Notes: a model not told the origin generated them from the letters alone. A stretch of 32,919 bases of DNA from Candidatus Poribacteria bacterium (GCA_022826805.1 JAJDUH010000001.1:1-32919); one strand, 5' to 3'. Positions 1 through 7,956 are shown, numbered from the stretch's first letter. Numbers and translations: made by a program.

Positions 1-2
1 TT

Positions 3-203
3 TTGGATAATGCGATGCTTCACAAGACGTCTCAGACGCGCCACCTCATAGAGGAGACAGGAGCGAGTCTGCTATTTCTGCCCCCTTATTCCCCGGATTA
101 TAATCCGATTGAACACGATTTTGCTAATATCAAACGAAAACGGGAATATAATCCCGACTCGAAACTTCAGGATATTATTCAAGAATATCAAATGTCTAAT
201 TAA
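3..203 (+). CDS. IS630-type transposase, C-terminal fragment
   Basis: This is the C-terminal end of a DDE transposase; the reading frame is open at the left edge, so the gene begins outside the window. The visible part carries the DNAMLHK segment, where the second catalytic acidic residue of IS630/Tc1-mariner-type transposases lies, and then LPPYSPDYNPIEHDFANIKR, the very characteristic stretch containing the last catalytic acidic residue (E in NPIEH). The protein stops at 201-203, about 20 residues after that motif, which suits the family. Whether the upstream part is intact cannot be seen. It marks an insertion sequence next to the 270-1477 gene pair. Family assignment is confident; intactness is unknown. 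Confidence 0.85.
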   Translation: MDNAMLHKTSQTRHLIEETGASLLFLPPYSPDYNPIEHDFANIKRKREYNPDSKLQDIIQEYQMSN

Positions 204-269
204 TTCTAAGGTTTACCATAGCTTTCAATTTTTAGTCAGATAATTTTGGAGTAGACTGGGAGGAATAAA

Positions 270-1148
270 ATGATTAACAACACGCTTTATGAACAAATGA
301 ATAGAATCCGAGATTTAATTAATACGCCTCGCAGACAACATATCTTGATGCAAGATCTTTCCGTGTGGCATATGCTATGTGAGTCTATGGACACTGTTGA
401 GGACACAGAAAAAGTATTAGAAGATTTCCTTAAAGAAGATGTTGATGATTCCGATGCAGGTATAATAGGGATTTCGCCTGCCTTTGATGTTTTGGATTAT
501 CTTGTTGCTCAGCAGTCAGCAGTTGTGGAACTATATGAGGCTCTTGCAATTCCATACAGTGGGGATTCATCGTTAGAAAATATCCGACAGATTTGTGTTG
601 AAGCGATGGAAAAGGCAACGGAGGTAGGAAACGCAAAATCAATTAATTCCATTGACATTCCCGAATTAATCGCAATTCAAAGAAGCATCTTAAGAAAATT
701 CTTGAATAATGTAATTAAGACTTTAACTAAGGAAGAATTATATCACCGAAAGAAATTTGAAGGGAAAAGATTGTCTAATGCCTTCGGGTTTGTAACTTAC
801 CCCTTTGAAAAAATATTTGATGCCATTTTTTTCAAAGATTCCCCTCATACCTTGCTTGTAGATGCTCATGTTGATCAAATCTTGAGATCTGTCGATGAGT
901 TTAAAGCTGGCTTAAAGGAAAGGGGAGAACCTGATGATAATATTTCTGACATATACGAAAATCTTGACTACTCTCTGAGACACATCAAGGCATACTTTCA
1001 TCAGAAAAAAGAGACTCACCTCCACAAAAAAGATGTCTATATTTTTGCCTACTTCGCCCGGCGGCAAGTCAGGGAATTGGAGTATATTGCTCAAGAAAAG
1101 GATGATGAATATAGCGGAAAATATATCTCACGAGGAGGACTCAGTTGA
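270..1148 (+). CDS. Hypothetical helical protein, possibly HEPN-like
   Basis: The function is not recognised. The protein has 292 residues, looks almost entirely helical, and has no signal peptide or membrane segment. Residues about 30-125 hold a block (WHMLCESMDTVEDTEKVLEDF, then DYLVAQQSAVVELYEALAI, then ENIRQI) resembling a family of HEPN-like bundle proteins, where a DT-helix, a YGxLQALYxQQDA-type helix and an IRxxRNxxxGH motif follow each other. Here the place of the RNxxxH motif reads IRQICVEAMEKAT, so the catalytic Arg and His are absent. That relation is my inference from memory of the pattern. A good ribosome site (GGAGG at 257-261) precedes the ATG. The stop overlaps the TTG start of the next gene, so the two are translationally coupled. 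Confidence 0.6.
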   Translation: MINNTLYEQMNRIRDLINTPRRQHILMQDLSVWHMLCESMDTVEDTEKVLEDFLKEDVDDSDAGIIGISPAFDVLDYLVAQQSAVVELYEALAIPYSGDSSLENIRQICVEAMEKATEVGNAKSINSIDIPELIAIQRSILRKFLNNVIKTLTKEELYHRKKFEGKRLSNAFGFVTYPFEKIFDAIFFKDSPHTLLVDAHVDQILRSVDEFKAGLKERGEPDDNISDIYENLDYSLRHIKAYFHQKKETHLHKKDVYIFAYFARRQVRELEYIAQEKDDEYSGKYISRGGLS

Positions 1149-1477
1149 ATCAGGAAAACGATCATAATGTGTCTCAAATGAGAAAAAGGTATCTGGGGGA
1201 AGCGGATGCTGAATCGCGCCTAAAAGAGGGTACTCAAAAGGTTGAGATGGATCTGAAAGAAGATATTCAGAGGGTTGAGGCAGATGTAAAAGAAAGAATT
1301 CAGAAAGTCGAGGCAGATCTGAAAGAAGATATTCAGAAGGCTGAGGAAAATATCATGAACGCTATTCAGGAAGTCAAGGACAACCATAAGCGGTTAGTGT
1401 CTCGCATATGGTGGGCCGTAGGTCTCATTTTTGCAGGTGCGATAGCAATAGCCGCCGCTCTAATTAGTAGAGGTTAA
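1145..1477 (+). CDS. Hendecad coiled-coil protein with C-terminal membrane anchor
   Basis: The 110-residue protein has three parts: a charged N-terminus (1-30), four tandem 11-residue units of the form KVEADLKEDIQ (about residues 32-75), and a C-terminal hydrophobic segment (WWAVGLIFAGAIAIAAALI, about 89-107) ending in SRG. The hendecad period predicts a right-handed coiled coil projecting from a tail-anchored membrane helix. Overall architecture resembles XhlA-type or other small coiled-coil/TM accessory proteins, but no family is claimed. The start is TTG at 1145, preceded by GAGGAGG at 1132-1138 and overlapping the previous gene's stop by 3 nt. A 37-nt inverted repeat lies just after the stop. 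It probably works with the upstream helical protein at the membrane. Confidence 0.7.
   Translation: MNQENDHNVSQMRKRYLGEADAESRLKEGTQKVEMDLKEDIQRVEADVKERIQKVEADLKEDIQKAEENIMNAIQEVKDNHKRLVSRIWWAVGLIFAGAIAIAAALISRG
1238..1369 (+). repeat. Four 33-bp in-frame tandem repeats
   Basis: Four consecutive 33-nt units begin at 1238, 1271, 1304 and 1337. Each encodes one hendecad of the coiled coil and ends in the codons ATT CAG. Units 1 and 3 are most alike (GATCTGAAAGAAGATATTCAG core); unit 4 has diverged. Confidence 0.85.
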
Positions 1478-1499
1478 AAAAAGAAATTAACAATGTTAG

Positions 1500-1536
1500 A
1501 GTAAAATCGGACAGTTAGTAACTATCGGTTTTTACT
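1500..1536 (+). terminator. Imperfect inverted repeat, possible terminator of the 270-1477 operon
   Basis: A 37-nt near-palindrome begins 22 nt after the stop of the coiled-coil gene. Its arms start AGTAAAA and end TTTTTACT, with an inner AGTTA/TAACT pair around a single G and a few mismatches between. It contains a short T run in the 3' arm but no long T tract after it. It may end the two-gene transcript, or serve as a binding site. Confidence 0.45.
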
Positions 1537-1620
1537 CGAGTTTGAAAATTGAGAAGATTAAGAATAAAGGATAGCCCTCAATCCTGAAAATCATAAAATC
1601 CTGATTCTGACAATAAAAAA

Positions 1621-1711
1621 GGCGAGGTGTTTTTACGAATCAACACGGAATGCACGTGTGGCATTCCGTGAGGTGTTTCCCCAAGAAACCTCGCCTACCT
1701 ATTTTAAGAGA
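1621..1711. repeat. Palindromic repeat with a nested hairpin
   Basis: The outer arms are GGCGAGGT (1621-1628) and ACCTCGCC (1688-1695). Inside sits a perfect 10-bp hairpin (CACGGAATGC, 7-nt loop, GCATTCCGTG; 1644-1670). The tail CCTACCTATTTTAAGAG follows. A second copy at 2818-2875 lacks the inner hairpin, so this copy looks like the same repeat with a roughly 30-nt insertion. Confidence 0.8.
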
Positions 1712-1715
1712 AGAC

Positions 1716-1891
1716 AGGACTTACGCAAATTGGGTAAAGAAGCAGTATATTCCACCCAAAAAGGCATTATTTCAGTGATTTAACCCCCTAAATCCCCCAA
1801 CCCCCCATATCCCCCCTTATCAGGGGGGTAGGGGGACTTTAAGAGGCGCGGAATGCTACACGGCATTCATACCGTTGATTGCGTAAGTCCT
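1716..1891. mobile_element. MITE-like element with 13-bp terminal inverted repeats
   Basis: A 176-nt non-coding element is bounded by perfect 13-bp inverted repeats, AGGACTTACGCAA at 1716-1728 and TTGCGTAAGTCCT at 1879-1891. It contains C-rich blocks, a CCCCCC/GGGGGG hairpin (1811-1828), and a GAATGC/GCATTC hairpin (1851-1868) followed by ATACCGTTGATT. There is no reading frame, so it would need a transposase in trans. A shorter element with similar ends lies at 24812-24872. With the repeat at 1621 it fills the 439-bp gap between the coiled-coil and NIPSNAP genes. Confidence 0.7.
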
Positions 1892-1916
1892 AAGAATATC
1901 TACGTTCAAGGATATA

Positions 1917-2537
1917 TCACTGCATCGGTGAAAAAGGTGCGGGCAATAGAAGCTTGCTCTCTTGGGTGATGGGTCTCACGGAGCCTTTGGGGGGCCAGAC
2001 GCCTTTCTCTCGCGTCTCTGCTCGGACGCGTGCGCGTTCTTCAAAACTCTTGTATGCCCAGACATGGATGAAATTGTTAGTGCCACCGTATTCGGAGTAC
2101 CAGCAGCCTGCCAGCGGCGAGAACTCCAAGCGATCAGGGATAGCAGCACTCCACGCTTCTAAAACTTGTGGCATGCCTTCGGGAGGATAGGTGTATATAC
2201 GCATCTCATATATCGGCCCGATATCTCTGTCGCCCAAAGGTTCCATAAAGGGAGCTGGTAGAAAAATTTCTGATACCATTGACACGATAAGATCGCTTGT
2301 GTCGGGGGGCCATATCGGGTTGGGTTCGGCTTCTGCGGCGCGTCGGATTTCCGCCCGTTGTTCAAGACTCTCATAGGGCCAGACGGCGACCATCTGATTT
2401 AAGGGTCCGACTTCGGTATACCAGTGCGCACCGAGTTTCGATAATTCTTGGCGTGCTGGCAATTTTTCGCCGAAGCGATCCCAGTATTCGTTGAGTTGAC
2501 CGAGTTTCAGATTGTAGGTTCTGATTTCGTAGATCAT
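1917..2537 (-). CDS. NIPSNAP family protein, two tandem domains
   Basis: The 206-residue protein consists of two alpha-beta NIPSNAP-type (dimeric ferredoxin-like barrel) domains. Domain 1 runs from residue 1 (MIYEIRTYNLKLGQL) to about 95 and ends at FLPAPF. Domain 2 runs from about 109 (IYEMRIYTYPPEGMPQ) to the end, again closing with LLPAPFSP. Each has the expected tryptophan-rich core (HWYTEVGPLN; CWYSEYGGTNN) and a W-x-Y-x-S-x-E-x-R-A segment. Family members bind small molecules or act in poorly understood degradation pathways; no reaction is claimed. There is no signal peptide, so it is cytoplasmic. AGGAGG lies just upstream of the ATG. A strong promoter lies at 2729-2757, giving a leader of about 190 nt. 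Confidence 0.88.
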   Translation of the reverse strand: MIYEIRTYNLKLGQLNEYWDRFGEKLPARQELSKLGAHWYTEVGPLNQMVAVWPYESLEQRAEIRRAAEAEPNPIWPPDTSDLIVSMVSEIFLPAPFMEPLGDRDIGPIYEMRIYTYPPEGMPQVLEAWSAAIPDRLEFSPLAGCWYSEYGGTNNFIHVWAYKSFEERARVRAETREKGVWPPKGSVRPITQESKLLLPAPFSPMQ

Positions 2538-2661
2538 GTTGTTCCTCCTGTGTTGCTTGAATTGTTGGGTTTCGCTATAATTATTTACACCAAAAGTTCG
2601 TCAAAAATTGGAATTGTTTGTATAAACTGGAGGGGCTTGATTTTTTACCGCTCAACCCCGG

Positions 2662-2692
2662 TTCATGCCATAAGGCATGAATACCGTTGATT
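2662..2692. repeat. Hairpin plus diverged MITE end
   Basis: A perfect 8-bp stem (TTCATGCC, ATAA loop, GGCATGAA; 2662-2681) is followed by ATACCGTTGATT (2681-2692). The same GCATnnATACCGTTGATT arrangement forms the right end of the element at 1716-1891, so this is probably an eroded copy. It lies in the presumed 5' leader of the NIPSNAP gene. Confidence 0.6.
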
Positions 2693-2728
2693 CCCTACGT
2701 CTACACATTATTTCGTTAAACGGTATGG

Positions 2729-2757
2729 ATAATACCTTAAAGGAGTGGTGGTGTCAA
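2729..2757 (-). promoter_or_regulatory. Promoter for NIPSNAP gene
   Basis: Reading the minus strand, TTGACA (2752-2757) and TATTAT (2729-2734) are separated by 17 bp. The spacer ends in TTTAAGG, giving the extended -10 region AAGGTATTAT that also occurs before the DUF6785-like and helicase genes. Confidence 0.7.
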
Positions 2758-2817
2758 GTGCTTTTTGATTGTTGGTGGTTGATTGTTATCTGATTGATTG
2801 GCGGGTTACGGTAGATC

Positions 2818-2875
2818 GGCGAGGTGTTTTTGCTGGGGTGTTTCCCCTAAGAAACCTCGCCTACATATTTTGAGA
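2818..2875. repeat. GGCGAGGT palindromic repeat, second copy
   Basis: The arms GGCGAGGT (2818-2825) and ACCTCGCC (2855-2862) enclose a GGGGTGTTTCCCC core. The unit ends in CTACATATTTTGAG, matching the tail of the copies at 1621 and 23595. It lies just before the sulfatase promoter. With the NIPSNAP promoter and leader it accounts for the 428-bp gap 2538-2965. Confidence 0.75.
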
Positions 2876-2898
2876 AATCGGCAGGTGTGATTATTTTC

Positions 2899-2926
2899 TT
2901 GACGATGGCTTATATGTGTGTATAAT
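2899..2926 (+). promoter_or_regulatory. Promoter for sulfatase gene
   Basis: TTGACG (2899-2904) and a perfect TATAAT (2921-2926) are separated by 16 bp. The ATG at 2966 follows after about 40 nt, with GGAAGGAA at 2953-2960 as ribosome site. Confidence 0.75.
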
Positions 2927-2965
2927 GAAGGGAAAATTTTGGTTAGGTTTTTGGAAGGAATTTAG

Positions 2966-4423
2966 ATGTCGAATTCAGGTCCCAATCTACTATATATCCA
3001 TTCCGACCAGCACGATCCATACGTGACGGGATGCTACGGCGATCCGTTGGTGCAGACGCCACATCTTGATAGACTCGCCTCTGAAGGGGTGGTGCTCGAA
3101 AACGTCTATTGCCCTTCTCCAATTTGTGTGCCTTCCCGTATGTCGATGTTGAGTGGACGATACCCTCATGAAAACGCCGTTTGGACGAATAGCCATATCC
3201 TTGATTCTGGGATTCCCACCTTTGCACACGCCATGGGTGCGGCGGGATATCAGCCTGTGCTTATTGGGAGGATGCATGCGTTAGGACCCGATCAGCTCCA
3301 CGGGTATGCTGAACGTCTCGTCGGGGATCACGGTCCGAACTATCACGGTGGAAGCGGTGTCGATCACGGTGAACTTTCGGGGACCGCAGGACCGGCGCGT
3401 GTGAGTCTCGAAAAATCTGGAGCGGGTCAGAGCGCGTATCAGGTCCACGATGAGGATGTGACTGCTGCGACAGTCGATTATCTTAATCGGCTCGGTGTTC
3501 AGAAACGGGCGGGACTTTTAGATACACCGTTCTCGATTTCCGTTGGGTTTATGTTGCCACATCAACCTTTTGTTGCGCGTCAGGAGGATTATCAATTTTA
3601 TGAGGGACAGATGATAATGCCTGAAAATCCTGAGCCTTTTTCAGAGGCGTTGCACCCTCACTTCCGACAGTGGCGTGAACAGTGCGGGATTGCTGAGGTA
3701 TCCGATGCGGAGATTATCCGCGCACGTACAGCATATTGGGCGTTGGTAACGCGGATGGACGTGATGATTGGGCAGATATTGACTGCGCTCCGAGAAAACG
3801 GATTAGACGAGAACACGCTGATTCTCTACAGTTCGGATCACGGTGAGCAGGTTGGCGAACACGGGCTTTGGTGGAAACAGACTTTCTATGAGCACTCGGT
3901 GAAAGTTCCCGCAATCTTATCGTGGCGTCGGACTTTACCGGAAGGTGAGCGGTGCGATCGCGTTGTCAGTTCACTGGATTTGAATGCGACGATGTTGGAT
4001 GCACTGGATGCGCCTGCTTTGCCGCACTCCCGTGGACGAAGTGTCTTGCCGCTCCTTTGCAACGAAGACTCACAATGGGCAGACATTGCCTTTTCTGAGT
4101 ATTGTACTGACGACGGTTGTTATCATCGGATGGTTCGAGATGGGGATTGGAAGTTGAATTACTATCACGGACAACCGTCACAACTTTTTAATCTGAAGGA
4201 AGATCCGAATGAGTTGCAGGATCGTGCAGATGACCCCGCATGCCAAGACACCTTGGAAGAATTGACGGAGAAGGTGTTGGAAGGTTGGGATCCAGATTGG
4301 GTCGCAGCACAGATAGCAGCAAAACGGGCAGACACACAACTTCTGGGGCGGTGGGGACGGAATACACAGCCAGCCGACCAATATCGTTGGAATTTATTGC
4401 CAGAGATGGATTATTTGGATTGA
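2966..4423 (+). CDS. Sulfatase (formylglycine-dependent, type I)
   Basis: This enzyme hydrolyses a sulfate ester; the substrate cannot be read from the sequence. The alkaline phosphatase-fold sulfatase signature CVPSR (residues 54-58, then MSMLSGRYP) supplies the Cys that is converted to formylglycine. D14/Q15 and D291/H292 (SSDHGEQVGEHG) fit the calcium-binding site, and K304 and H199 fit other active-site positions. The 485-residue length is normal. The SDHGEQVGEHGLWWKQTFYEHSVKVP block and C-terminal layout are closest to choline-sulfatase-like members, but that specificity is not claimed. No secretion signal is visible, so it probably acts in the cytoplasm on imported substrate and would need a formylglycine-generating enzyme from elsewhere. 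A PhyH gene starts 57 bp downstream. Confidence 0.93.
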   Translation: MSNSGPNLLYIHSDQHDPYVTGCYGDPLVQTPHLDRLASEGVVLENVYCPSPICVPSRMSMLSGRYPHENAVWTNSHILDSGIPTFAHAMGAAGYQPVLIGRMHALGPDQLHGYAERLVGDHGPNYHGGSGVDHGELSGTAGPARVSLEKSGAGQSAYQVHDEDVTAATVDYLNRLGVQKRAGLLDTPFSISVGFMLPHQPFVARQEDYQFYEGQMIMPENPEPFSEALHPHFRQWREQCGIAEVSDAEIIRARTAYWALVTRMDVMIGQILTALRENGLDENTLILYSSDHGEQVGEHGLWWKQTFYEHSVKVPAILSWRRTLPEGERCDRVVSSLDLNATMLDALDAPALPHSRGRSVLPLLCNEDSQWADIAFSEYCTDDGCYHRMVRDGDWKLNYYHGQPSQLFNLKEDPNELQDRADDPACQDTLEELTEKVLEGWDPDWVAAQIAAKRADTQLLGRWGRNTQPADQYRWNLLPEMDYLD

Positions 4424-4425
4424 AC

Positions 4426-4453
4426 CGTAGTGTTGGGGAACTCAACCCCTACG
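4426..4453. repeat. Eroded palindrome between sulfatase and PhyH
   Basis: CGTAG and CTACG flank a partly complementary TTGGGG/CAACCCC core just after the sulfatase stop. It looks like a decayed member of the intergenic palindrome family found elsewhere in the window. Confidence 0.35.
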
Positions 4454-4480
4454 CAGTCTTCACGCAAGAGGAGGGATAAC

Positions 4481-5344
4481 ATGGCGAACAGTCCGATACT
4501 CAAGGGTGAACCTTTTAATAAAGAAAAGACAGCAGAGATAGCCGAACAATTTTTCCGTGATGGGTTTGTTTATATTCCCGGCGTGCTCACAGAAGGAGAG
4601 GTTAAGGCACTGCGAGAGAAAACCGATGAATTTTTCGCGGATCCGCAGCTCGCAGATCGGACGAATCCACACCTGGCGGATGTCAGATATATCCAAATGG
4701 GTGCACATGCCGACTCTCAGGCGCCGATGCCCTTCATTTTACGAAACACGATTGAACTCGATCCAATCTTCCGGGATATGCTTCTCCGCGAGCCGATTCT
4801 CAGCTTGGCAGAGGCAATCGTTGGCGAGAATTGCAAGTTTTGTGGGCAGAACGTCTTACGTAATCTCCCTGGACTCTCGATTGATCGGTGGCACGTTGAT
4901 GGCTCGGTACACTTTCCTGTTACGGAAGGGATGCCGCGCCACGATTCGCGCTTACGGATGCCTGTGATGTGGTTTACTGTCCAGATGGCATTGAACGATA
5001 TTGATACAATCGAGGAAGGACCGACGCAATACGTGCGTGGGAGTCATTACTCCGGTAGGCATCCCAACGACCAAGAAGATCCTGAATTCGAGGGAAATAA
5101 ACCGGTCTCTATTCTCTGTAAGGCGGGCGACATCTACTTGCAGGATCCACAGTGTTGGCACCGCGGTGCGCCGAACCTTTCCAACAAGACGCGTTACATT
5201 ATACAATCACAGTATGCAGCGTATTGGGCGTACTGGCGGTTTAACCTTTGTAATGAAGTCCCTGTTCCTGAGGATGCGCTCGAAGGTGCAAGCGACCAAT
5301 TATTGAATCTTTTAGGACGTCCACGCCCGAGTGAGATGAATTGA
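4481..5344 (+). CDS. Phytanoyl-CoA dioxygenase (PhyH) family oxygenase, copy 1
   Basis: This is an Fe(II)/2-oxoglutarate-dependent oxygenase of the PhyH family, predicted to hydroxylate an organic substrate using O2 and 2-oxoglutarate. The facial triad is H138-x-D140 (RWHVDGS) and distal H227 (PQCWHRGAPN), with R238 (NKTRYI) placed to bind 2-oxoglutarate. A GPTQYVRGSH segment (180-189) precedes the distal His. The N-terminal FFRDGFVYIPGVLTEGEV is typical of the family. I choose ATG 4481 (287 residues) rather than the in-frame ATG at 4430, because AGGAGGG at 4469-4475 is correctly spaced for it. It follows the sulfatase closely and is probably cotranscribed with it. Substrate is unknown. Confidence 0.9.
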   Translation: MANSPILKGEPFNKEKTAEIAEQFFRDGFVYIPGVLTEGEVKALREKTDEFFADPQLADRTNPHLADVRYIQMGAHADSQAPMPFILRNTIELDPIFRDMLLREPILSLAEAIVGENCKFCGQNVLRNLPGLSIDRWHVDGSVHFPVTEGMPRHDSRLRMPVMWFTVQMALNDIDTIEEGPTQYVRGSHYSGRHPNDQEDPEFEGNKPVSILCKAGDIYLQDPQCWHRGAPNLSNKTRYIIQSQYAAYWAYWRFNLCNEVPVPEDALEGASDQLLNLLGRPRPSEMN

Positions 5345-5350
5345 GGATTT

Positions 5351-5505
5351 AGTTATCAGTTATCAGTTGTCAGTTGTCAGTAAGGAATCCTCCATCCTTT
5401 CGACTTAATACTATATACCTATCGGGACGCCTGACGTGCGATGAGTCGCGCTACTACAAACGGAAATGAGTAGATAGTCGCGACCGAGAGATCGCTCCTA
5501 CAGAG
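5351..5505. repeat. Composite intergenic repeat (heptamers plus conserved tail)
   Basis: Four tandem heptamers (AGTTATC, AGTTATC, AGTTGTC, AGTTGTC) and AGTAAGG begin 7 nt after the PhyH stop. After a variable middle, the unit ends in ATCGCTCCTACAGAG (5491-5505). The same start and identical 15-nt end occur at 20652-20745. Confidence 0.65.
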
Positions 5506-5523
5506 AAGAGAAAGGAAAAGAAC

Positions 5524-6924
5524 ATGTGCGAAACGCCACTTCATTTCAAAACTATTATGGAGATTGCGGAAGAGATTGCTGCCAAGCAGCTATCACCTAT
5601 GGATGTTACGACTGCGATGTTGGAGCGCATAGAGCAGCTTGACGGTCAGTTGAAGAGTTATGCCACAGTAATGAGAGAACACGCTATGGCTGCTGCGCAG
5701 GAGGCGGAACGTGAGATTAACGCCGGAATGTACCGCGGGCGGCTTCACGGCATCCCTATTGCGGTGAAGGATCTCTGCTTCACAAAGAGTGTCCGCACGA
5801 TGGGTGCGGCGAAAGTGATGGCGGATCACGTGCCTACATTTGACAGCACAGTCATCGCAAAACTTGAATCGGCGGGGGCAATACTGCTCGGCAAGCTCAA
5901 TCTCACCGAAGGCGCGATGGGTGGTTACAATCCCGAATTTGACATTCCGAAGAATCCGTGGAACCCTGATCGGTGGACGGGTTCGTCATCAAGCGGTTCG
6001 GGTGTTGCTACAGCGGCAGGGCTGTGTTTCGGTTCACTCGGCAGCGATACTGGTGGTTCAATTCGTTTTCCGTCGGCATCGTGTGGTATCGTCGGAATTA
6101 AACCGACGTGGGGTCGAGTGAGTCGCTATGGTGTGCTTGCGCTTGCCGAATCGATGGATCATGTCGGTCCGATGACGCGAAGTGTCGCTGATGCTGGGAT
6201 TATGCTTGAGGCGATTGCTGGATTTGACGTGAACGATCCAACCTCTCTGCCAAGTCCTGTTCCGAACATGCTTGAGGGAATTGGACAGGATCTCCGAGGT
6301 GTCCGTATCGGGTTCGACGAAAACTACGCCACACACGATATTGACGTTGAACTTGCTGAAGCCGTGCGTATTGGTGTGGGAACCCTCGCAGATGAAGGTG
6401 CTGAAATCGTTGAAGTGGCGCTGCCAGATGTGGACGAATACGTTTCAGCGTGGCCCACATTGTGTTCTGCCGAGGCGGTGTTAGCGCACGCAGCGACCTA
6501 TCCCTCGCAGCGGGACGACTACGGTCCTTGGTTCCGAGGATGGCTTGATATGGGTGCGAAGGTAACTGGTGCTGATTATGCGAAAGCGAACAATCTGAGA
6601 GCTGCTTGTACAGGGCATCTCAGAAGGGTATTTGCGGAGATTGACGTGTTGGTATGTCCGTCAATGTCTGCGCCGCCGCATAGAGTCTCGCCAAAGATGT
6701 TGTATGGCACATACGGTGCCAGAGATCTGAAGTTCCAACGGTTTACCGTGCCGTTTGACTACAACGGCGCACCGACGCTATCCGTGCCGTGTGGCGTGAA
6801 TAGCGAAGGGCTACCGTTGAGCATTCAGTTTGTTGGGAAACACTTGACAGAGCCGTTGCTGTGTCGGGTTGGAGACGCTTATGAGCGCGCAACGCCGTGG
6901 AGTGACCTACATCCAGATGTTTAA
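5524..6924 (+). CDS. Amidase signature family amidohydrolase
   Basis: This 466-residue enzyme belongs to the amidase signature family, which hydrolyses amide bonds through a Ser-cisSer-Lys triad. The predicted residues are K82 (PIAVKDL), S155 (WTGSSSSGSG, 153-160) and the nucleophile S179 (GSDTGGSIRFP). The 24-residue spacing between the two serines matches the family exactly. The sequence is GatA-like in its core, but no gatB or gatC gene is nearby and the context is catabolic. A free-standing amidase is therefore more likely than a tRNA amidotransferase subunit. AAAGGA upstream supports ATG 5524. The gene converges with the SMP-30-like gene, with only 3 bp between the stop codons. Substrate unknown. 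Confidence 0.88.
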   Translation: MCETPLHFKTIMEIAEEIAAKQLSPMDVTTAMLERIEQLDGQLKSYATVMREHAMAAAQEAEREINAGMYRGRLHGIPIAVKDLCFTKSVRTMGAAKVMADHVPTFDSTVIAKLESAGAILLGKLNLTEGAMGGYNPEFDIPKNPWNPDRWTGSSSSGSGVATAAGLCFGSLGSDTGGSIRFPSASCGIVGIKPTWGRVSRYGVLALAESMDHVGPMTRSVADAGIMLEAIAGFDVNDPTSLPSPVPNMLEGIGQDLRGVRIGFDENYATHDIDVELAEAVRIGVGTLADEGAEIVEVALPDVDEYVSAWPTLCSAEAVLAHAATYPSQRDDYGPWFRGWLDMGAKVTGADYAKANNLRAACTGHLRRVFAEIDVLVCPSMSAPPHRVSPKMLYGTYGARDLKFQRFTVPFDYNGAPTLSVPCGVNSEGLPLSIQFVGKHLTEPLLCRVGDAYERATPWSDLHPDV

Positions 6925-6927
6925 GTG

Positions 6928-7956
6928 CTACTCCTGTGGCAGATGATACCCCTCTTTCATCGTTTGGATGCTGTAGAGGCAATTCTCGGCTGTTATATAA
7001 AGCGTCTTGCTCATTTTACCACGCCCAAATGCAACGTTGGTGGGTTTATCCGGGGTCTTGACGTACGCCAGTTCCTTTCCTTCGGGTGTATAGACGTGGA
7101 CTCCTTGCTGAGCCTCGTCGCGCACTGCAACCCAGAGATTTCCGTCCGCATCAACAACCATACCGTCCGGTCCGTCTTGGGGTGCGTAGTCAACGATCAC
7201 TTTTCGGAAAGTTGCAGTGCCTTCGGGTGAAAGATCGTAGGCGAGGAGTGCCATACGTCCGTTACGTAACGGCACGTCATCAGGGAAGGTTCCCATCGCA
7301 CCGTTGTCGTGACTGATGACATAAAGAGTTTGCTGATCTGGAGAAACGGCGACACCGTTGGGTTTGCCTGCATCCGTAACAACAAGATGAACAGAACCGT
7401 CTGTATCTATTCGATAGACGCCAAAGATGGGTTGTTCAACGGGTTCATGACCTGCGTACCGAGGATCGGTAAAATAGACACGTCCCTTCTCATCAATTGA
7501 TAGATCGTTGGGTGAATTGAAGGGTTTTCCGTTATACAGACCGGCAATAATCTCGCTTTTACCCGTCTCCATGTCTGTCCGAGTAATCCTGCGTCCTCCG
7601 AAATCGGCGCCCTCGGCAACAACTAAGCGACCTTGCGCGTCAAACTTTGTCCCGTTGGACATTCCACTGGGAGAGCGGAAAATGGTTGTTTCGCCAGTCT
7701 CTGGATTGTGTTTCCAGATATTTCCCGCCTTCATATCGGTCTGATCCGTGAAGGTGATGTCGCTGAAATAGACCGTCCCATTAGGTGCGACGGAGACCCC
7801 TTCCGTGAAATGCGCACCGTTGAAGAGTTCTTTAAGTTCCGCACCTGGGGCAAGGATATCATTGTGCCCTGCAGTATTGCCAATTAATACGGGTGCTAAG
7901 GTGAAACCTGCAGCGACGGCACACACCAGGGTTTGTGATACATTCATATTGGGCAT
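6928..7956 (-). CDS. SMP-30/gluconolactonase-like beta-propeller protein, exported
   Basis: The 342-residue protein begins with a hydrophobic signal-like segment (residues 6-26) and is probably exported to the periplasm. The rest is a six-bladed propeller of the SMP-30/gluconolactonase/LRE type. Candidate metal ligands sit where the family has them: E52 (FTEGVSVAP), N150 (FNSPNDLS), N200 (GKPNGVAVS) and D264 (GPDGMVVDADGNLWVA). Members hydrolyse sugar lactones or other cyclic esters, using calcium or another divalent metal. The specific substrate is not known. ATG 7956 is supported by AAGGAG 8 nt upstream; an ATG three codons later is possible. It lies in the same direction as the Gfo/Idh gene, 187 bp away, and the two may act on the same sugar-derived compound. 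Confidence 0.87.
   Translation of the reverse strand: MPNMNVSQTLVCAVAAGFTLAPVLIGNTAGHNDILAPGAELKELFNGAHFTEGVSVAPNGTVYFSDITFTDQTDMKAGNIWKHNPETGETTIFRSPSGMSNGTKFDAQGRLVVAEGADFGGRRITRTDMETGKSEIIAGLYNGKPFNSPNDLSIDEKGRVYFTDPRYAGHEPVEQPIFGVYRIDTDGSVHLVVTDAGKPNGVAVSPDQQTLYVISHDNGAMGTFPDDVPLRNGRMALLAYDLSPEGTATFRKVIVDYAPQDGPDGMVVDADGNLWVAVRDEAQQGVHVYTPEGKELAYVKTPDKPTNVAFGRGKMSKTLYITAENCLYSIQTMKEGYHLPQE

Noticed and set aside
4430..4480. Earlier ATG for the first PhyH gene
   Set aside because: The 17 extra residues lie over an eroded palindrome and no ribosome site precedes 4430. AGGAGGG supports ATG 4481.
5351..5385. Possible CRISPR-like array
   Set aside because: The units are contiguous heptamers without spacers and with degenerate copies. 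They are simple tandem repeats.
5524..6924. Amidase as GatA of the tRNA amidotransferase
   Set aside because: There is no gatB or gatC gene nearby, and the neighbours are catabolic. The shared core motifs belong to the whole amidase signature family.
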